A stretch of 64,000 bases of DNA from Armigeres subalbatus (lineage: Eukaryota > Arthropoda > Insecta > Diptera > Culicidae). The translations under genes and the position numbers were made by a program. This document shows, one piece after another, positions 10,211 through 21,524 of this stretch; the stretch's first letter is position 1; each line of letters begins with the position of its first letter. The DNA lies in assembly GCF_024139115.2 (NCBI RefSeq), contig NC_085140.1:297691293-297755292 (forward strand). Reading direction: 5' to 3'. The notes below the pieces were generated by a model. That model was not told the origin of the DNA, did not search any database, and was given only the letters and a program-made list of their open reading frames with translations.

Positions 10211-12558
10211 TGGGAGTTGCTCTCCAACCTCAATGTGCACAGTCTTTTAATGCTCAATGTGCACAACTTTTAATGATCAATTACGGCGCTGCCCATGTCC
10301 TTTCGGTCATCGGGAATGGAGAGGAAATGATGATTCAGTTACAAGTCACGAGTGTACCTATAAACCTGAGACGTGTTCATGCGGAATTTTATTGGAATTT
10401 AAGTGATAGTGTTCAATGGCAGAGATTCGTCTTGGTAAACGGGTTGCCATTGTGATAGGAACGAATTGATTATTAATATATTTTTAGAATTGGAAATGTT
10501 CCGTTCAGAATGTTAGAATAGTTAGTGGAAGTATACAGGTCGGACTCGATTATCCGGAGTATCGATTTTTTTTTCACTCCGGATAATCGAATCCTCCGGA
10601 TAATCGAATCACTAAAAAAAATCAAATCTGCAATTAAATGACGAAAAAATTATGTTTGAGTGTATTTGCAGTGCTGTAGTCAGAAATTAATTTGGAAAAA
10701 CCCTGATTAATCCGCCTAACGGTATCGGTGATTTTCTGGAATACAATGGAAAATAGTATTTTTGGCATAACTTTTGAGTCTATAGTACGATCCAGCCAAT
10801 TTTCAATATGAAATGATGAGACAGGATTCCCATTTCAATCAAACTTGATGGTTGAGAATAAGCGCCAAAAAAATAACTAGGCTATTTACGCACTTTTTGT
10901 ACAAAAAATAGTATTTTGGTCATTATTTCTGAACCCAAAGTTTGATCTAGTCAATTTTCAACAAAAAGCTATGAAACTTTTGAGTCAATTGTCCGATCTA
11001 TCCATTTGTCAATAGGAAACAATATAAAGTCTCCCAGGCCTGAGTGATTTCATCGCCTCAACGGCAAAAACTAGTAGCCGCGATTTTATCGTTGGGTCGC
11101 TGTAGGCAATGTTCCAGTTACTCTTCCACTCCAACGGCGACAGAATCGCATTCGCCAAGCGTTAGAATCGCGTCGCAATTTTTCGGTCAAGTCACGTGTG
11201 TTAGAACTTAATAAGATTTCCCGTTAAATGCAACCAGTCGCAAGCAAATTGGATAAGGATAAGTGCCAAAAATGGGCCCCAATTCGCCGACCATAGATGA
11301 TCGGTATATAATTCTATGAAGCTCCGAGACATCTAAAATATGTTTGTTTTTGGAGAAAACAAATAGCCTTTCGGTATACTTTGTGTCCGAGGGAGACAAA
11401 AAGGGGTCTTTTGAATCAAATATTAGGCAATGATCCGCGCATCAAATAACCATTTACAGGTCCTTGCAATCTCTTCTTGGTAACGTGTTTCCGTTTGTTG
11501 CTGAAGATTTTCTCCTGGAAATTCGCGATTTTTACGTTACGTAATTAATGGATTATTCCTTAAAGGGTGATATTCTGCAAGATAAATTCATTTAGGATAA
11601 CTCCAATTGAAAGGTCATTATTGGTGTTGATGGAGCATTTTGACTTGTTTTGCATCATCTTCAAAAGCGTTTTATCACAACGTCGGTGGGGGAAATATTT
11701 CTCTGCCCCTTTTCTCGCATTTGTATCAGGTGACGAGCAATTTGTTTTCATGTCTTTATATGATAAAGAAAAAGCCTTATGCTTTATGTCCATCGTCGTT
11801 AATTATAAATTGAGAGCGAATTCTGCAACCAATGTTATGCATCCAAACACATCGTTTCATGGTGGCAAGGCTCCCACGGAAATTTTTTTTTCTTCCTTTA
11901 TTAGGGAGACTTTTAGCCCGAGGCTGGCTGGTCTCCGACCACGGAAAAGTTTTTGAAGCGAGAAGTTTGTGGACATGTTCTGAAGAAAATAATTGATTCA
12001 TCCAAATAAAATAAATATGTAGAACAACCCTATTTCAGTCCCTCCCATACAAGCTACGTTCATATTTCTTCATATAATCCTATTTTGTATGAATATAGTA
12101 GTAATATAATCATTTGAATTCATGCAGTTGATATACAAGCCTATAGTCAAATTTCAATATACAAAACAACCCCCTTTTCAACCCCCTCCCACAACCTAGA
12201 TACGCCACATTGTTAAAATAATCATAGTGTATATTATCCTACCGAAAATAAAAATTTAGAATTAAAAAAATTTGGAGAAAAAAAAAATACTCCGGATAAT
12301 CGAGTCTAAAATTCCGGATAATCGAACCCCGGATAATCGAGTCCCCGGATAATCGAGTCCCTGGATAATCAAGTCCGACCTGTAGTGAAATATGGAAACG
12401 GTTTGGACTCCATTTCCTGTTCTAGTAATTGCTAGAACATCATAAGTAGTACAGCGAAAGATACAAAGTAGGAGAATTGAACGAGCCTGGGATTGAACCC
12501 ATGACCTCCTGCATATGAAGCCGAAGCGGTAACCATAAGGCCACCAAGCCCTAGCAGT
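10211..12558 (-). mobile_element. tRNA-headed repeat T (copy 1), split by a pogo-like element
   Basis: The left part (10211-10535) and right part (12383-12558) align in order to the uninterrupted copy at 46523-47005. Shared blocks include gaggaaatgatgat, gttcatgcggaattt, gatacaaagtaggagaa and gggattgaaccca. On the minus strand the 5' head (12556 leftward) reads as a tRNA-like module with a box B-like gggttcaatccc. The 85-codon plus-strand ORF at 10198-10455 is not conserved in the second copy. This is probably a tRNA-derived SINE. Confidence 0.7.
10536..12382. mobile_element. 1.85-kb pogo-like DNA transposon with subterminal repeats
   Basis: TIRs are caggtcggactcgattatcc at the left and, inverted at the right, caggtcggacttgattatcc. 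TA flanks both ends (10534-10535, 12383-12384). Near each end the 15-mer ccggataatcgagtc and variants are repeated (two near 10575-10610, about five at 12290-12370). The intact repeat at 46523-47005 gives the empty site. No DDE transposase frame is visible. The largest ORF (11567-11956, 129 codons) has no motif I recognise and overlaps antisense ORFs, so the element is non-autonomous or degraded. Confidence 0.85.
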
Positions 12559-12762
12559 TTGATTTTGAATGATTTGAGGGTTCTCGAATTTTTGGTCATA
12601 CTATGTACAAAGGGACTGTTGCTGTTTGACCCTCAATTAATTAATGAATAATCGGGCTACCTTAAGCTTATTAATGGCATCTAGCACCTCACTATTCAAA
12701 GATTGTGTACGGGTTGAACCGATGATTTTCAAAAAAAAAAATTTCAGAAATTGGATCATGGT

Positions 12763-13110
12763 CACGGTGTGTTTGTCCGAAGAGGCTTATTTTCAAAAAA
12801 TCAGTATCTCTAAAACACTCACTACACGAAAGTATAGGATCTCCTCTTTCACGTAGGTGCATTTTTAAAATGGTCTATCGGGAGTAATTTTTCCATACAT
12901 TTGGGGGGGGGGGGTTAAATCGGCTATCATTTGAGATTTCTATGGAGTTTGCACCAAAAATAGTGAAAAAAATAAAAATTGTTCTAGATCCCCCGATATA
13001 ACATTTTAGTTTACCCGCTATATGAAAGAGGAGAGCATATACTTTCACGTGGTGGGTATTTCAGAGATACTGATTTTTGAAAAATAATTTTTCCCCATAG
13101 ACACACCGTG
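12763..13110. mobile_element. 348-bp palindromic MITE with G-run
   Basis: The outer TIRs share cacggtgtgt (right end inverted). The arms continue as atcagtatctct and gaaagtata..ctcctcttt in inverted order. The tetranucleotide tggt flanks both sides (12759-12762 and 13111-13114). A run of about a dozen G lies near 12902-12915. ORF 12644-12856 is a chance frame in the left arm. Confidence 0.65.
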
Positions 13111-13699
13111 TGGTGGGATAAAACGGACACATTCTGGTTTGGGTAATATGGACATTGGCGTAAATAAGGGGGGGCTAGGGAGGGCTAAGCCCTCCCTAGA
13201 AAAAAATTAGCCCCCCCTAGGATTTGATAAGTTAGTTAGCAGTGATATCAGTTTTCAACATATAGCATAATGAATTACCGAAAAAGTTTGAAGACTAAAG
13301 AGTTATCTCTCATATTCACTCTATCATACTTAACCCTTAAAAGACTGGGACGACACTTTGACCATACTTTTGGTCATAGCTCATGACGCCGTGGGCCGAT
13401 TTTCGAAATTCATATAGTTTTACAAAGGGGAATAGCAGCACTTTCAAATGCCGTTACGAAATTCCGGTTCATAGATTCCCGTCCGGTGGAATAACCGGAA
13501 ATGTAGGGGACACCTCGCAAATGTCCATATATCGAAGGTCAAATTTTAATTCTAGTCAATAGTATTATAATGAAAATAGCTTAAATCGACAATTATATTA
13601 ATATATGATTGCCAGAATCGATATCTGTGAATCAATAGACTTATATTGACAACTACGTCCACTATTCCTGGACCGGAATCACCGGTAGGTGGTTCCGGA

Positions 13700-15715
13700 G
13701 GACCAAATCAAAATTTCAGAGAACCATACCATGCGACACATCAAATTACACTGCCGCAACGAGATATGACCAACGAAAGTGTAATCGGAAAGTTTTGGTC
13801 ACATGTGACCACTCTGGCACAGGTTCCGGTACGCCACTATCCGGTTCCGGAGGACCAAATCATAATTTCAGAGAACCACACCATGCGACACATCAAATTA
13901 CACTGCCGCGACGAGATATGGCCAACGAAAGTGTAATCGGACCGTTTTGGTCACATGTGACCACTCTGGCACAGGTTCCGGTACGCCACTATCCAGTTCC
14001 AGAGGACCAAATCAAAATTTTTGAGAACCATACCATGCGACATATCAAATTACACTGCCGCGACGAGATATGGCCAACGAAAGTGTAGTCGGACCGTTCT
14101 GGACACATGTGACCACTCTGGAACAGGTTCCGGTACGCCACTATCCGGTTCCGGAGGACCAAATCAAAATTTTTGAGAACCATACCATGCGACACATCAA
14201 ATTACACTGCCACGACGAGATACGGCCAACGAAAGTATAATCGGACCGTTTTGGACACATGTGACCACTCTGGAACAGGTTCCAGTACGCCACTATCCGG
14301 TTCCGAAGGACCAAATCAAAATTTCAGAGAACCACACCATGCGACACATCAAATTACACTGCCGTGACGAGATATGGCCAACGAAAGTATAATCGGACCG
14401 TTTTGGACACATGTGACCACTCTGGCACAGGTTCCGGTACGCCACTATCCGGTTCCAGAGGACCAAATCAAAATTTTTGAGAACCATACCATGCGACACA
14501 TCTATTTACACTGCCGCGACGAGATATGGCCAACGAAAGTGTAGTCGGACCGTTTTGACACATTTGACCACTCTGGCACAGGTTCCGGTACGCTACTATC
14601 CGGTTCCGGAGGAGCAAATCAAAATTCCAGAGAACCATATCATGCAACACATCAAATTACACTGCCGCGACGAGATATGGCCAACGAAAGTATAATCGGA
14701 CCGTTTTGGTCAAATGTGACCACTCTGGCACAGGTTTCGGTACGCCACTATCCGGTTCCGGAGGACCAAATCAAAATTTCAGAGAACCATACCATGAGAC
14801 ACATCAAATTACACTGCCGCGTCGAGATATAGCCAATGAAAGTGTAATTGGACCGTTTTGGACACATGTGACCATTCTGGCACAGGTTCCGGTACGCTAC
14901 TATCCGGTTCCGGAGGACCAAATCGACATTTTTGAGAACCACACCATGCGACACATCAAGTTACACTGCCGTGACGAGATATGGCCAGCGAAAGTGTAAT
15001 CGGACCGTTTTGGTCACATGTGACCACTCTGGCACAGGTTTCGTTACGCTACTATCCGGTTCCGGAGGACCAAATCAAAATTTTTGAGAACCATACCATG
15101 CGACACATCAAATTACACTGCCACGACGAGATACGGCCAACGAAAGTATAATCGGACCGTTTTGGACACATGTGACCACTCTGGAACAGGTTCCAGTACG
15201 CCACTATCCGGTTCCGAAGGACCAAATCAAAATTTCAGAGAACCACACCATGCGACACATCAAATTACACTGCCGTGACGAGATATGGCCAGCGAAAGTA
15301 TAATCGGACCGTTTTGGACACATGTGACCACTCTGGCACAGGTTCCGGTACGCCACTATCCGGTTCCAGAGGACCAAATCAAAATTTTTGAGAACCATAC
15401 CATGCGACACATCTATTTACACTGCCGCGACGAGATATGGCCAACGAAAGTGTAGTCGGACCGTTTTGACACATGTGACCACTCTGGCACAGGTTCCGGT
15501 ACGCCACTATCCGGTTTCAGAGGACCAAATCAAAATTTTTGAGAACCATACCATGCGACACATCAAATTACACTGCCGCGACGAGATATGACCAACGAAA
15601 GTGTATTCGGACCGTTTTGGACACATGTGACTACTCCGGCACAGGTTCTGGTACGCCCCGATACGGCTCCGGAGGACAAAATCAAAATTTCTGAGAACCG
15701 TACCATGCGAGTTAT
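13700..15715 (+). repeat. ~152-bp satellite array, left arm (13 units)
   Basis: The marker accactctggcacaggttcc recurs at about 13809, 13960, 14112, 14263, 14415, 14567, 14718, 14870, 15022, 15173, 15326, 15478 and 15630, a spacing of about 152 bp. Units contain the palindrome tcacatgtga and ccggttccggagg. Block 14149-14590 reappears at 15060-15501, exactly 911 bp (six units) on, with only a couple of differences and a shared small deletion. This indicates a recent higher-order duplication. Confidence 0.9.
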
Positions 15716-15954
15716 GAAAGACAATATCAAAATATGGATGAGCTGTAGTATAGAACCCACCAGATGGAAGTGTATGAAAGATACAGGGACAATGAAACAA
15801 CATATCACGAGCATGAGCAGGGTAACCATACAACTTGTAGCTGCTACTTAGTGAATGACTAGAACTTGAGAAATTGTATTGACCACCAAGTGAATAAAGC
15901 TTGAATTTTTAGCTATCCATGTTCAAATTTTGGAATTTCAATGCATTGCTCCCT

Positions 15955-17440
15955 CAAATTCTTATTCTTATTAGTCCGATTTCACTTTCATTGGCCATAT
16001 CTTGTCGCGACAGTATAATTTGACATGTCGCATGGTATGGTTCTCTAAAGTTTTGATTCGGTCCTCCGAGACCAGATAGTGGCGTACCGGAACCTATGCC
16101 AGAGTGGTCACATGTGCTCCAAACGGTCCGATTACACTTTTGTTGGCCGGCCATATCTCGTCGTGGCAGTATTTTTTTATGTGTCGCATGGTATGGTTCT
16201 CTGAAATTCTGATTTGGTCCTCCGGAACCGGATAGTGGCGTACCGGAACCTGTGCCAGAGTGGTTACATGTGACCAAACGGTCCGATTACACTTTCGCTG
16301 GCCATATCTCGTCGCGGCAGTGTAATTTGATGTGTCGCATGGTATGGTTCTCTGGAAATTTGATTTGCTCCTCCGGAACCGGATAGTAGCGTACCGGAAC
16401 CTGTGCCAGAGTGGTCACATGTGACCAAAACGGTCCGATTACACTTTCGCTGGCCATATCTCGTCACGGCAGTGTAACTTGATGTGTCGCATGGTGTGGT
16501 TCTCAAAAATGTCGATTTGGTCCTCCGGAACCGGATAGTAGCGTACCGGAACCTGTGCCAGAATGGTCACATGTGTCCAAAACGGTCCAATTACACTTTC
16601 ATTGGCTATATCTCGACGCGGCAGTGTAATTTGATGTGTCGCATGGTATGGTTCTCTGAAATTTTGATTTGGTCCTCCGGAACCGGATAGTGGCGTACCG
16701 GAACCTGTGCCAGAGTGGTCACATTTGACCAAAACGGTCCGATTATACTTTCGTTGGCCATATCTCGTCGCGGCAGTGTAATTTGATGTGTTGCATGATA
16801 TGGTTCTCTGGAATTTTGATTTGCTCCTCCGGAACCGGATAGTAGCGTACCGGAACCTGTGCCAGAGTGGTCACATGTGACCAAAACGGTCCGATTATAC
16901 TTTCGTTGGCTATATCTCGACGCGGCAGTGTAATTTGATGTGTCGCATGGTATGGTTCTCTGAAATTTTGATTTGGTCCTCCGGAACCGGATAGTGGTGT
17001 ACCGGAACCTGTGCCAGAGTGGTCACATGTGACCAAAACGGTCCAATTACACTTTCGTTTGTCATATCTCGTCGCGGCAGTGTAATTTGATGTATCGCAT
17101 GGTGTGGTTCTCTGAAATTTTGATTTGGTCCTCTGGGACCGGATAGTGGCGTACCGGAACCTGTTCCAGAGTGGTCACATGTGACCAAAACGGTCCGATT
17201 ATACTTTCGTTGGCCATATCTCGTCGCGGCAGTGTAATTTGATGTGTCGTATGGTATGGTTCTCAAAAATTTTGATTTGGTCCTCCGGAACCGGATAGTG
17301 GTGTACTGGAACCTGTGCCAGAGTGGTCACATGTGTCCAAAACGGTCCGATTACACTTTCGTTGGTCATATCTCGTTGCGGCAATGTAATTTGATGTGTC
17401 GCATGGTATGGTTCTCTGAAATTATGATTTGGTCCTCCGG
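15955..17440 (-). repeat. ~152-bp satellite array, right arm (9 units, inverted)
   Basis: The reverse-complement marker gccagagtggtcacatgtg occurs at about 16096, 16258, 16411, 16562, 16714, 16866, 17018, 17170 and 17322. Unit pairs across the two arms are often closer than neighbours within one arm. For example 14706-14999 and 16439-16732 translate almost identically. This suggests conversion between arms. Confidence 0.9.
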
Positions 17441-17829
17441 AACCACCTACCGGTGATTCCGGTCCCGGAATAGTGGACGTAGTTGTCAATATAAGTCTAT
17501 TGATTCACAGATATCGATTCCTGGCAATCATATATTAATATAATTGTCGATTTGAGCTATTTTTATTAGAATACTATTGACTACAATTAAAATTTGACCT
17601 TCGATAAATGGAAATATGCGAGGTGTCCCCTACATTTCCGGTTATTCCTCCGGACATGAATCTATGAACCGGAATTTCGTAACGGCATTTGAAAGTGCTG
17701 CTATTCCCCTTTGTAAAACTATATAAATTTCGAAAATCGGCCCACGGCATCATAAGTTATGACCAAAAGTATGGTCGAAGTGTCGTCCCAGTCTTTTAAG
17801 GGTTAATGAAATGAGTGGAAGAAAAATTA

Positions 17830-18880
17830 GCTTGTTTCTGAATTCTGAGAAAGATTCCCATCAGCATACGAGAAGGATTCTCATCAGAATCCGAGAAGAA
17901 TTCTCACTTCAATATCTAAAGAATTCTTTTCGGATTCATCGAAGTATTCCAATCGTAATCCAGAAGAATTCCTACTGGAGGATTTGCTTTAGAATCTCTC
18001 GTTGATTTGCTCCGGAACATCTCCAGATTCGTTTTAAGATTGGTTCAGGAATTCCTTGACAAATCAGAATCCTTCGGCGATTTGCTTCGTAATCCTTTGA
18101 AGATTTAATTCGGAGTCTCTCGACGTTTTGCAAATGATCTGCGTTGGGATCTCTAGACGATAAGGAATCCGGCTGACGATTAGCTTTGGAATCCCGCGAA
18201 GAGTTGCTTCAGAATCATTCGACGTTTCGTTTCGGAATACATCGACGGTTTGCTTCAGAATTTATCATAGATTTTGTTCAGAGTCACTTAACGATTTTTT
18301 TTGGAACCATTCGACGATTTGCTTCGAAATTCTTCGATGATTTGCATCGGAATCCCTCAACGATTTGCTTCAACATTCTTGGAGGATTCCCTTCGGGATC
18401 GCTGGAAGATTCTTTTCGAAATAACTGAAGGATTAATTCGGAGTCGCTCGACGATTTGCTTCGAAGTTCTTCGACGTATTGCTTCCGAATCCTTCGACGA
18501 TATGCGTCTTCATCCCTGGAACATTGCTCATGAAAAACCTGGAACCATCAAATTGGAATTCCTGGAGGGTTTTCGACGAAATCCCTGGAATATTCCCCTT
18601 CAAATTCCTGAAATATTCCCGTCGAAATTCCTGGAGGGTGAAAGATCCCTGGTACATTCTCGTCGGAATCCTTGAAATTTTTCCGTTGGAATTCCTGAAA
18701 TATTCCCTCCGAAATCTCTGGTGGATTCCCTTCATGATCCCTGGAGGCTCCCATCGGTATTCTCGTCGAAATATCTAGAGATTCCCGTCGGAGTCCCTAG
18801 AACATTCCAGTCAGGATCACTAAAGGATTCTCATCAGAATTCTTGGAAGATTCTCGGCGGAATCCATGGAAAGTTGCACT
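17830..18880. repeat. Degenerate ~30-bp minisatellite
   Basis: About 1 kb of diverged units built on variants of tcgacgatttgcttcggaat and, further right, cctggaatattcccgtcgaa. Several frames stay open by chance (18186-18428, 18301-18675, 18433-18735), giving repetitive Phe/Ile/Arg/Asn-rich peptides. I read these as non-coding. Similar arrays occur at 32780-33290 and 39140-39430. Confidence 0.8.
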
Positions 18881-20150
18881 ATTTTTTTCATTTGAGATAG
18901 ATAGAATATTTATGAAGTATGCAAATATATCCACTGCCTGACGCTAGTCGAGCGCAATTAAACATAGACTGTGAGTTGTTGCTCACACGTGCACACGTGC
19001 ACGTGCTTGAAAAAAGAGAATAATATGAATGAGTGTGATGGATCCGCAATTGCCTTAGGTGATTGGACTGCATTTGTCACATTACCGCTGATAACTTGAT
19101 GAGATGTTAAAATGTTTTCAAAAAGAGGGTCAACTTTGAGAAAAAATATAAAGGGGCTATAGCCCCCCCTAGGCGTCGGAGGTAGTTACGCCAATGAATA
19201 TGGACCATATGAAGTGCATACATAGAACCTCTTATTTGGTTCTATTTGATACCCTGATGCTCTGGACAAAATTTCAGCCAAATCGGTCAACGTTTGGGCG
19301 GTGCTTAACTCGTTGGAAGTTTATATGCAAAAATATATGCAAAAACATCCAAAAACAGTGAATTGCAGTTGGACGGCACAACTTACGAAGAAGAACTATG
19401 ATACCCATTCAGATCTTGAAGAATTTAATACAGAATGTTATGCAGAAAACACGAGAAGATTAGAGTTTGTCCGGCTAAGTTATTAGCATTTCTCTTTAAG
19501 CAAATTTCGTTTCTTTTACCTTTGAAAAGAAATAAATTCATTCTTTGCCGATCGCTTGAAGTAGCCGGATGTGAATGTCCGTGTCTCCATCGCAGGCAGT
19601 TATTTTGTCTAAACAGTGGAGTTTTTTCTCACAAAAAGTGAGTTTTTTATATCCTCCCGCGTCATTCCCACTGTGGATTAAGTGGCTGTCTAAGGCGATT
19701 CGTGATCGTCGAAGAAGGTGCACGTATAGCTAAAGGGCTACGCGTGCATTTACAAGTGATATTATTCGGTCTCCATCAAGTCAACAGAGAGGCCGAACAG
19801 CACCAGCGCAGCATCTACCTACTCGAACGGGAACGGATAAGTATAACAAAGTGTATTGTTCTAACCGTTCCCATTGCAACCAATTTGCACTCACCACACA
19901 GCAGTGGTCGAGCCGCTGTCTGTCTGTCGTTCACCAGTTACCGTCGGCTTGCTTAGAGTGCGACAAAATTAGAGTGATACGAGAATACAAATTTTGAATT
20001 TTGTAATTAAAGTTATTATTTCTCTTTTAAATTTTTTTTTCTAAACATTAACTAATTAATTTAGACCTAAGTTTTTTTTTCTTTCTTATTATTTTTTTTT
20101 TTATTTCTTGTTTTTTTTTGTTTATCAATTTTGAATTCATCCCGCAATTG

Positions 20151-21524
20151 ATGGATGAAGAGAACGGAGGCGAAACGCCTCCCAAAGATAATGTTGTCCG
20201 CACGCGATTTTACCAGGCTTCCTCACCTGGTCCCTGGGTTGTTTACTTTCGGCAGAAAGTAAAAAGTATTGATTTTCTAGGAATCAAACGTGACTTGACG
20301 CGTCGTTTTCCGAAAACTGATTTTCATCAGATCAATCGGAATAAACTACGTGTAACCGCACCTACATATCAGGATGCAAATGCTATTGCAAAAGACCAAC
20401 TGTATAATGTAGAATATTTGGTTTATGTGCCCTCGCGGGAGGTCGAGGTTGAAGGTGTGATAAACGCAGCGAGCCTGACTTGCAAGGATGTACTTGCGGG
20501 AAAAGGCCGCTTGAAGAATGCAATAAAGTCTACCGTGGATATTCTGGATTGCAAGGAGTTGCATTCAGCTGCCACGGTAGATGGCAAAAAAGTGTATTCA
20601 AAGTCAGGCTCACTTCGAGTGACGTTCGCCGGTTCGATACTCCCAAAATATGTAGATATCGAAGATATGATGTTTCCGGTGCGTCTTTTTGTACCCAGGG
20701 TTTTTAATTGTACCAACTGCAAACAGTTGGGGCATACTGCCGAGTTTTGCGACAATAAGCCCCGTTGTGGCAAATGTTTTGAAAGACATCGGGAGGAGAC
20801 CTACCAACAACAAGTAACAAAGTGTGCTTATTGTGGCTTGGATCCTCCCCATGGTTTGCAAGAATGCCCGGTGTACAAAAAGCGCACAAAAAAAGTGAAG
20901 CGCTCGCTGGTACAGCGCTCCAAGCAGTCGTATGCGGAAATGGTGAAGTCGCAAGACACATCCGCAACTGCCAACGCAACGGCCGCTATTTCAGCTGCCG
21001 TTCAAGTTAGTGACTTTTATGATGTCATTTCCATTGACGAATCGGACTCTGACGTAGCCGATAAGGATGTTTCTGCGGAGGTACACGTGCCCGAAAAGAG
21101 GAAGAAACCGTCTTCCCCGGGATTGCGCCGTAAGAAAACAAAAATCATCCCTAGAAGCTTGCCCAAATCTGATGGTAATGGGGGATTATTTAAAATTCCG
21201 AAGCAGCCTGTCTATACTGCTCCTTTTGACCCATGTTGCAGTAAGACATTCCCGCCATTGCCTAAAACTGATGTTACAAAGAAACATCAGTCAAGGAATA
21301 TCTCCGAGCAGAAAACTGCTACTCGCACTTCCAAGAAAAGAATCTCGTCCAAGCGAGGATTGATATCCTTTAAGGACCTTGTGGATCGTATTTTGAACTT
21401 ATTCAATATTCCGAATTCATTGAGGCCAATCATTGACCTCTTTATTCCAACAGTTGAAAGTTATCTGAAGCAATTGACTGTTTCATGGCCCCTTCTTGCA
21501 GGACTTGTATCTTTCGATGGATAA
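20151..21524 (+). CDS. LINE ORF1, gag-like nucleic-acid-binding protein
   Basis: An intact 457-codon frame. The first ATG is at 20151 (MDEENGGETPPKD); the upstream extension has no ATG. The N-terminal half contains a VDIEDMMFPVRLFVPRVF segment, followed by a CCHC knuckle, CTNCKQLGHTAEFC (C-X2-C-X4-H-X4-C), and two looser Cys/His clusters ending CAYCGLDPPHGLQEC. The C-terminal half is basic (KRKKPSSPGLRRKKTK) with an acidic patch, IDESDSDVADKD. Such proteins coat LINE RNA and chaperone target priming. It is uninterrupted although ORF2 is not, so it may still act in trans. Confidence 0.85.
   Translation: MDEENGGETPPKDNVVRTRFYQASSPGPWVVYFRQKVKSIDFLGIKRDLTRRFPKTDFHQINRNKLRVTAPTYQDANAIAKDQLYNVEYLVYVPSREVEVEGVINAASLTCKDVLAGKGRLKNAIKSTVDILDCKELHSAATVDGKKVYSKSGSLRVTFAGSILPKYVDIEDMMFPVRLFVPRVFNCTNCKQLGHTAEFCDNKPRCGKCFERHREETYQQQVTKCAYCGLDPPHGLQECPVYKKRTKKVKRSLVQRSKQSYAEMVKSQDTSATANATAAISAAVQVSDFYDVISIDESDSDVADKDVSAEVHVPEKRKKPSSPGLRRKKTKIIPRSLPKSDGNGGLFKIPKQPVYTAPFDPCCSKTFPPLPKTDVTKKHQSRNISEQKTATRTSKKRISSKRGLISFKDLVDRILNLFNIPNSLRPIIDLFIPTVESYLKQLTVSWPLLAGLVSFDG

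Larger units (their letters stand above)
13334..17802. mobile_element. 4.47-kb piggyBac-like foldback element carrying two opposed satellite arrays
   Basis: TTAA at 13330-13333 and 17803-17806 flanks TIRs that start cccttaaaagactgggac and are nearly perfect inverted copies for about 370 bp (13334-13700 against 17440-17802). TTAA duplication plus CCC-starting ends is the piggyBac rule. Inside, each arm becomes a tandem array of a roughly 152-bp unit (about 13 units left, 9 right), inverted around a unique 230-bp spacer (15720-15950). No transposase is encoded. The many 60-118-codon ORFs are frames through the satellite, whose unit length is not a multiple of three. Confidence 0.85.
13153..19196. 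mobile_element. hAT-like element (8-bp TSD) hosting further insertions
   Basis: The inverted ends are cattggcgtaa (13153-13163) and ttacgccaatg (19186-19196). Next to each is a C/G run (gggggggct / agccccccct). The octamer aatatgga occurs directly outside both ends (13145-13152, 19197-19204), a hAT-type target duplication. Own sequence amounts to about 175 bp at the left and about 1.4 kb at the right including a minisatellite. The rest is the TTAA-flanked foldback 13334-17802. No transposase frame remains. Confidence 0.75.

Noticed and set aside
11567..11956. 129-codon plus ORF inside the pogo-like element as a transposase
   Set aside because: No DDE, helix-turn-helix or CENP-B features, and antisense ORFs overlap it.
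13700..17440. Regularly spaced repeats resembling a CRISPR array
   Set aside because: The whole 152-bp unit is repeated without unique spacers, in a eukaryotic transposon context.
13646..17489. Dozens of 60-118-codon ORFs with similar peptides (GTGSGTPLSGSGGPNQNF and the like)
   Set aside because: They are frames through the ~152-bp satellite. The unit is not a multiple of three, both strands are open, and each frame ends after about two units.
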